Positions 58,831 to 64,000 of a stretch of DNA of 64,000 nucleotides are shown here, one piece after another. Under the pieces are notes generated by a model, which searched no databases, was not told the origin of the DNA, and saw only the letters and a list, made by a program, of their open reading frames with translations. The stretch's first letter is position 1; each line of letters opens with the position of its first letter. A program made the position numbers and the translations under genes. Where the stretch lies: positions 142,452,558 through 142,516,557 of the forward strand of contig OY755038.1 in the NCBI GenBank assembly GCA_963576565.1, given 5' to 3'. The stretch comes from Aspidapion aeneum. Lineage: Eukaryota > Arthropoda > Insecta > Coleoptera > Brentidae.

Positions 58831-60667
58831 ATCTACAACTAAGATTAAAACGCCGAAAAGTATTTGCCCTTTTTATCGATTTTCGTCGGGCGTTTGATAG
58901 TATTAGGCATAACCTACTATGGCAAAAGTTATTTAATGTTGGAGTTTCTTCTCAATTTGTCTTGCTCATCAAAAAATTATATGAAAGCGCTAAATTCAAA
59001 GTAAAATCTAATAATTCATATACTAAGAACTTCGATATAAATGAGGGGGTGCTGCAGGGGGAATCTCTCAGCCCTATACTTTTTTTAATTTTGCTAGCAG
59101 ATTTTGAGCAATTTCTCCGCGAAAAAGGAGCAGGGCATAAACATAGATGGAATGATCGATATTTTAATCTTACTTTTTGCTGACGACTGCGTAATACTAG
59201 GCGATTCCGAGATAGATCTTGCCCGTAAAATCGCTATCCTCGAAGAATACACGAGAGTAAACGGTTTGACGGTCAACACCAGTAAAACAAAAATCATAAT
59301 CTTTGCAAGAGGTCCAGCTGCTGCAAAAAAATTTACATTTAACGACCAACGCATTGAAATTGTTAAGAACTACGTATACTTAGGAACAACATTCACATCT
59401 TCATCGTTCTTTAGAGAAATGACGGAAAAACAAGTTTGTAAAGTTAACCAAGCGACAGGCTCAGTTAGGTCCATTATGGCTAATGCTAAAATATCGAGCT
59501 GGTCCTCAAGAATAAAACTCTATGAAACACTAGTTTTGAGCGTTCTTCTGGTCAATGCACAAATATGGAGCTTGAATTATTTTGACATACTGGAACGTTC
59601 TCAAACTAATTTTTTTTTTAAACTTTACTTACTCCCCAAAAGCACCCCAGACAGTGTTATACGTGTGGAGTTTGGAGCTGTTCATTTATCTTTTCTCGTT
59701 TTTAAACAAGCATTGAACTGGCTAATAAAGATATTTTCAATGAACAGCTCCAGACATCCATTTATCTGTTACAAAAGACTTCTAGCACTGCAGCTGTCCC
59801 CCAATTGTGATGGTAGGTTTAACTGGGTCGTACAAGTAAAACGGATGTTTCAGGAAATCGGCTGCTTAGACTCGTTTAATCAACTAAGTCTAACATTCTT
59901 GTTGAAAAACAAAACCAGGCTTCTGGAAAAATACAAACATTATTGAATATCAAAAGATTATGAGTTTTTGGCAACGTCCACATTTTCAGTGTTTTATAAC
60001 TTCTTTCATAACGAGCACAGCCCTCAACAATACTTACGAAAAAACTTTCCTTTTTCATATACAAGTCTAGTATGCCAGCTACGTGTTACTAACAAACGCT
60101 TTTTTAAAATTTGCCATAAAGGATTAGCATATAGAATTAATTTAACAGAAACTTGTACAATTTGCAATCAAAATTCAATTCAATCATTTGAGCATATATT
60201 TTTTCAATGTAGGCCATTGCGCCAAATCCGCCAAACAGATCTCGAAGCAATCTCCTCATACAACCATTTCATAAGCACACTCAACGACATAACAAGTGTA
60301 AGCGATGCGGGAATAATTTGTCAATTTATTTATGTTTTACGACTAAGATCATTTATTCTAAACGAATAGGGAAAAAAGTAGTGTGCAAAACTGATAGGTG
60401 GTGACTTTTAGACACAGTTTGTTTAATAAGCTAATATCTTTAATATTTCTTTTCGATGCACATTAGAAAAATTGGTTTCCGTTCTTCTTATGTTTTTTTT
60501 CTAATAATATTTTGCTCTGAATTAAATCAAAAATAATTAGAAAGTTAAAATAATTAGTAATAAGTATAATTACTTTAAGCTTAATTTAATGGTCAAACTC
60601 AATTGTTATTGGACTTTGTAAATGTCTATATAAACAATAAAAGCTATTGAATTGAAAAGAAAATTGA
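58831..60667 (+). mobile_element. 5'-truncated LINE inserted in Gypsy integrase, 17-bp TSD
   Basis: The target duplication ATAACATGGTTTTTAAC lies at 58814-58830 and 60668-60684. The insert begins inside the RT palm (FRRAFDSIRHNLLW near 58885) and continues GVLQGESLSPILF, then a frame break near 59155. The frame 59104-59946 has FADDCVIL, YVYLGTTFTSSS and a thumb. A stop at 59944 precedes the C-terminal part (59968-60369) with a CTICNQNSIQSFEHIFFQC zinc motif. The 3' UTR ends in an A-rich GAAAAGAAAATTGA. The clade is not resolved. Confidence 0.9.
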
Positions 60668-62478
60668 ATAACATGGTTTTTAACGTACGATTCGTCCTTT
60701 TTGTTGGATTCGCTCTGGGGTGATAATACGGATTATACTGAATTTTAACCTGATAACTCTCAGCGAAACGTTTAAACTCATTACTTTTGTACTGAGGTCC
60801 ATTATCACAAAGTATCAAACGGGGTACTCCGAAGACCATAAATATAAATACTTGCTCCTCAAGATGCTTGACAACAGCTTGAGTAGGGGCTGTTCGCATT
60901 GGAAAAACTAAGGAAAACTTACTCAAATAGTCCGTAACGACGAGAATCCAGCAATTACCCTTTGTCGAACGAGGTAGGGGTCCACATAAATCTGTTGAAA
61001 TAATTTCCCAAGGACGAGTTGGTTTTGGGTGAGATATCATCTGATCAGATACACCTTGTGTATCACCTTTATGAGCTGCACAGACAAAGCATTTCTTTAC
61101 TAAATTTGCCACGTCCTGGCGCATTTTTGGCCAATAATATTTTTCTGCCAGTCTGTGGAAGGTTGTGAGCTTCTCCAATAATTCTACGCCTATGATCTTT
61201 GGGGACTACCTCTTTCCAATATTCGTTAGATGGTGAAAGTTGAGGGTATTCTTGTTTGACATATTTATACAACTTATTATCAGTGTATCTCCAATTCATA
61301 AATATTAACGGTGATTCTACGACCCTCTTTACCATCTTTTGGTACCATCGATCTTTAATTGTTGTTGAAACGTCTCTGGGCTGCGAAATTGTATCAATCA
61401 TAGGTACTGCGCGAGACAACATGTCCGGGACAACTAAATCTTTCCCTTTCCGATGGATTACTTCAAAGTCATATTGCTGCAGTTTTGCAGACCAACGAGC
61501 AAGTCTTCCACTGGGCTCTTTTAAGCTATGAAGCCATTTTAAACTAAAATGATCTGTTATGACCTTAAATGAGATCCCCTCAATATATGGCCGGAGCTTC
61601 TCTATCGCCCAAACCAATGCCAAACATTCTCGCTCGGTGGTCGTGTAAACACGTTCTTGCTTAGTCAAAGATCGACTCAAATAGCATATGACTTTGTCTC
61701 CTTCAGGATAATGTTGCGTTAAACATGCTCCTATTCCATATCCTGAGGCGTCTGTTTGAATGACAAATTCCTTGGTATAATCTGGACATGTAAGAATCGG
61801 TGCAGTCACTAAAAGTTCCTTAATCTTAATAAATGCTTTTTCGCAGCCTGGAGTCCAATCGAACTTTTGATTTTTCTTAGTTAGAGCTGTAATTGGAGCT
61901 ATTATCGCTGAAAAATTCTCTATGAAACGTCTATACCAGGAAATTGTACCGACAACTCTACGAACTTCTCTGACAGTTCTTGGCCTCTGGAGCTCTAATA
62001 TGGCTCTAATGTTATTAGGGTCAACTCGGATGCCTCGACGGTCCACTACGAATCCTAAATAAGTCATTTCTGGCCTACACAGTTGGCATTTCTCCCAACT
62101 TACCGTTATCTTTGCATTCTGCAATCTTCGTAGGACTTCCTCAAGAATTCTAAGATGTTCAGAAAAGCCCTGTGTGACAATTACGAGGTCATCGAGATAT
62201 ACGTACACGTAGGGGTCTAAGTCGTTTCCTATGATGCTATCTATGAGTCTCTGCCAAGTTGCAGGTGCATTATGAAGACCAAACGGTAAACGCTTAAATT
62301 GGAAGAGACCTCGTCGACAGATGAATGCTGTTAATAGCTTTGATGATTCTTCCATTGGTACTTGCCAGTAAGCGCTTTTGATATCTAAAGTTGACAAGTA
62401 TTTAGCATCTTTCAACTTGTCAAGGGTCTCGGATATGAGTGGTAAAGGATAACTATCATGCGCCATCACTGAGTTCAA
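60606..62478 (-). pseudogene. Gypsy RT, RNase H and integrase core
   Basis: RT from 62478 has STLDIKSAYWQV, LPFGLHNAPATWQRL and YVYLDDLVIV. The connection (GFVVDRRGIRVDP) leads to RNase H with TDASGYGIGACL, TERECLALVWAIEKL and TDHFSLKWL. Integrase from 61178 has YYWPKM, CFVCAAHK, STDLCGPLP (Asp) and LILCDNGPQY (Asp). The position of the catalytic Glu reads ANPTKRTNR, with Lys where relatives have Glu. A deletion near 61150 removes part of the H-H-C-C zinc region and shifts the frame. Stops occur upstream near 62524 and 62702. The last codons before 60606 belong to the nested LINE tail. Confidence 0.88.
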
Positions 62479-62785
62479 TTTGCGGTAGTCTACACAGAAA
62501 CGATATTTCTTTGTGTTTTTCTATTGTACCATTACCACTGGTGAAGCCCATGAACTACTACTACGTTCTATAACATCAAGTTTCAACATTTCGTCGATTT
62601 CGTCATCAATAAGTTTCTGAATGACCGGTGAGACATATGAACGTTGTCTTATCGGTGCTGCATCTGTTGTAATCTTATGCTCTACCCTGTCTGTACATCC
62701 TCAGTCACCCATAATAGTCTTATATTTAACGACCAATTCCTCTAGTCGTTCTGATTCATAAGGCGTAAGAGTAGTTTGTTGGTCT

Positions 62786-64000
62786 ATATATATATTTATC
62801 GGTTTCACAACGTTCTACGTCTTCCGATACCCAATCTCCACTCGTTTCTGTTTGCCCATAATTCATCATCTAGGCCTCTTATTCTTATTTCACTATCTAT
62901 TCCTTCTCTCCAGCTTCTCCTTGGTCTTCCTCGTTTTCTTCGGCCAGTTGGTTTCCATTGTAATATTTGTTTAGGTAGTCTTCCATCATCCATTCTTTGT
63001 ACATGTCCGTACCACACCAGTTGTTTTGTTCTTATATCATCCACTAGAGTACGTTCACCCACTGTCATAATTTCTCTTATTCTTTGATTGGTAACTCTTT
63101 CTCTTTTTGATTTCCCTGCTGCTCTTCTCCAATAGTCCATCTCCGTAGCGGAAAGCATTTTTTCTGTTCTATCTTTAATTGGCCATACTTCTGAGCCGTA
63201 TGTAATAATACTTTTTGCAATGGTGTTATATATAAGCTTTTTGTTATGTTTTGATATACTTCGGTCCCAAATTATTCCATTTAATAAAGTTATTGCTTTT
63301 CTTCCTTGTACGTTTCTATCTTTTATAGCTTTGTCTAGTGTTCCGTCAGCTGTAATTTTTAGACCCAAGTATTTATACTCATCACAGGACTGAATTCGCT
63401 GCCCAGTATTTAAGATTAGATCCTGTTTCGTTCCACCAATACACATATACTCTGTCTTATTGATATTAACCTCTAGTCCCCACTTATTGTACTCGTCTAT
63501 TAGTTTTCGTGTCATATATTCGAGGTCGTCATAATCCTGAGCCACCACTATCTGATCATCGGCGAAACATAAAGTATACAAGGTGGTTTCATTCAACGGA
63601 ATTCCCATGTTTTGGCATTTTCTCTTCCAGACTTTAAGGACCTGTTCCAAATATATCTTGAAGAGCGTAGGCGAGATACAGCAACCTTGTTTAAGACCTT
63701 TATTTACTTGAAAGCCTTTGGTTAGTTTTGCTTTTATTTTAACTTTTGCGTTACTATTGCGGTATAACTCTTTGATGGCCTTAATTAGTTGTACGCTTAT
63801 GTTTGTCTTTTCCAACGCTTTCCAAAGTAGATTTAGTGGTATACTATCATATGCCTTCTGCAAATCTACGTAAAGCAGATGCAGCTCTTGTCCGTATGCC
63901 ATTTTCTTTTCAATAACTTGGGTTATACAAAAGAGATGATCTGAAGTCGATCTACCCGCCCTGAAACCAGCTTGTTCTTCTGCCTCCATATCTTTATATT
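62786..64000 (-). mobile_element. RTE-like LINE, 3' part, running off the window
   Basis: A 394-residue open frame (63989-62805) is unbroken: QAGFRAGRSTSDHLF, LLYVDLQKAYDSIP, GLKQGCCISPTLF, FADDQIVV, EYKYLGLKI, then KSIITYGSEVW and a basic tail (RRKRGRPRRSW). The 3' UTR is only about 20 bp and ends in a short TATATA run against the Gypsy fragment. That is typical of RTE-type elements. The 5' part lies beyond 64000. The intact frame suggests a fairly recent insertion. Confidence 0.85.

Larger units (their letters stand above)
58765..62785 (-). mobile_element. Gypsy pol fragment, split by a LINE
   Basis: Read from about 62785 downward it has the region before RT (VIERSSSSWASPVV), RT, RNase H and integrase to 60685. 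It then continues at 58813-58765 (YVKDNHRKWDEHID) after a nested LINE. The upstream end meets an RTE-like LINE near 62786, and the integrase C-terminus is missing. No LTRs were found, so this is an internal fragment. Confidence 0.88.

Noticed and set aside
1..64000. CRISPR arrays, operons or bacterial-type systems
   Set aside because: Splice sites, LTR/LINE composition and lack of packed genes show eukaryotic sequence; none of the tandem repeats has spacer structure.

Overview
The window is eukaryotic, AT-rich and almost entirely transposable-element (TE) sequence. The mixture of Jockey, I-clade, RTE-like and CR1/L2-like LINEs with Gypsy and BEL/Pao LTR elements, a P-superfamily DNA transposon and MITEs points to an insect, possibly a beetle. 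I cannot fix the species from sequence alone.

One host gene threads the window on the + strand. Three short exons (2574-2697, 18745-18914, 40643-40903) have good splice sites, mutually compatible phases, and a conceptual translation resembling the middle of COG1, subunit 1 of the conserved oligomeric Golgi tethering complex. The introns between them are about 16.0 and 21.7 kb, and a third intron runs at least 23 kb to the window end. If this is right, most of the TEs are intronic.

Intron 1 (2698-18744) holds a foldback element with a perfect 32-bp hairpin; a badly eroded Jockey relic (5283-9745) carrying an antisense RTE-type LINE with a 10-bp target duplication; and a CR1/L2-like LINE on the - strand (about 9760-18301). 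A 4.86-kb P-like DNA transposon with a broken THAP-domain gene (10930-15791) splits that LINE.

Intron 2 (18915-40642) holds a decayed I-clade LINE (about 19500-24640) and a Gypsy element (25890-40232). The Gypsy leader carries a 113-bp tandem array in which five units each contain a perfect heat-shock-element-like motif. A complete BEL/Pao element (32001-39810) sits inside the Gypsy 3' LTR. Its two 710-bp LTRs look identical and it encodes one unbroken 1763-residue Gag-Pol.

Intron 3 (40904 to the end) holds BEL and Gypsy integrase relics; a full-length Jockey element (46540-51478) with its own target duplication, itself split by a short LINE 3' end; a long-LTR Gypsy fragment (about 53018-55181) whose LTR also occurs at the window start; two MITEs; a - strand Gypsy pol (58765-62785) cut by a 5'-truncated LINE with a 17-bp target duplication; and a - strand RTE-like LINE running off the right edge.

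Only the BEL element looks capable of coding for all its functions. The Jockey element is nearly intact apart from its nested insertion. The rest are relics whose nesting gives a relative chronology.
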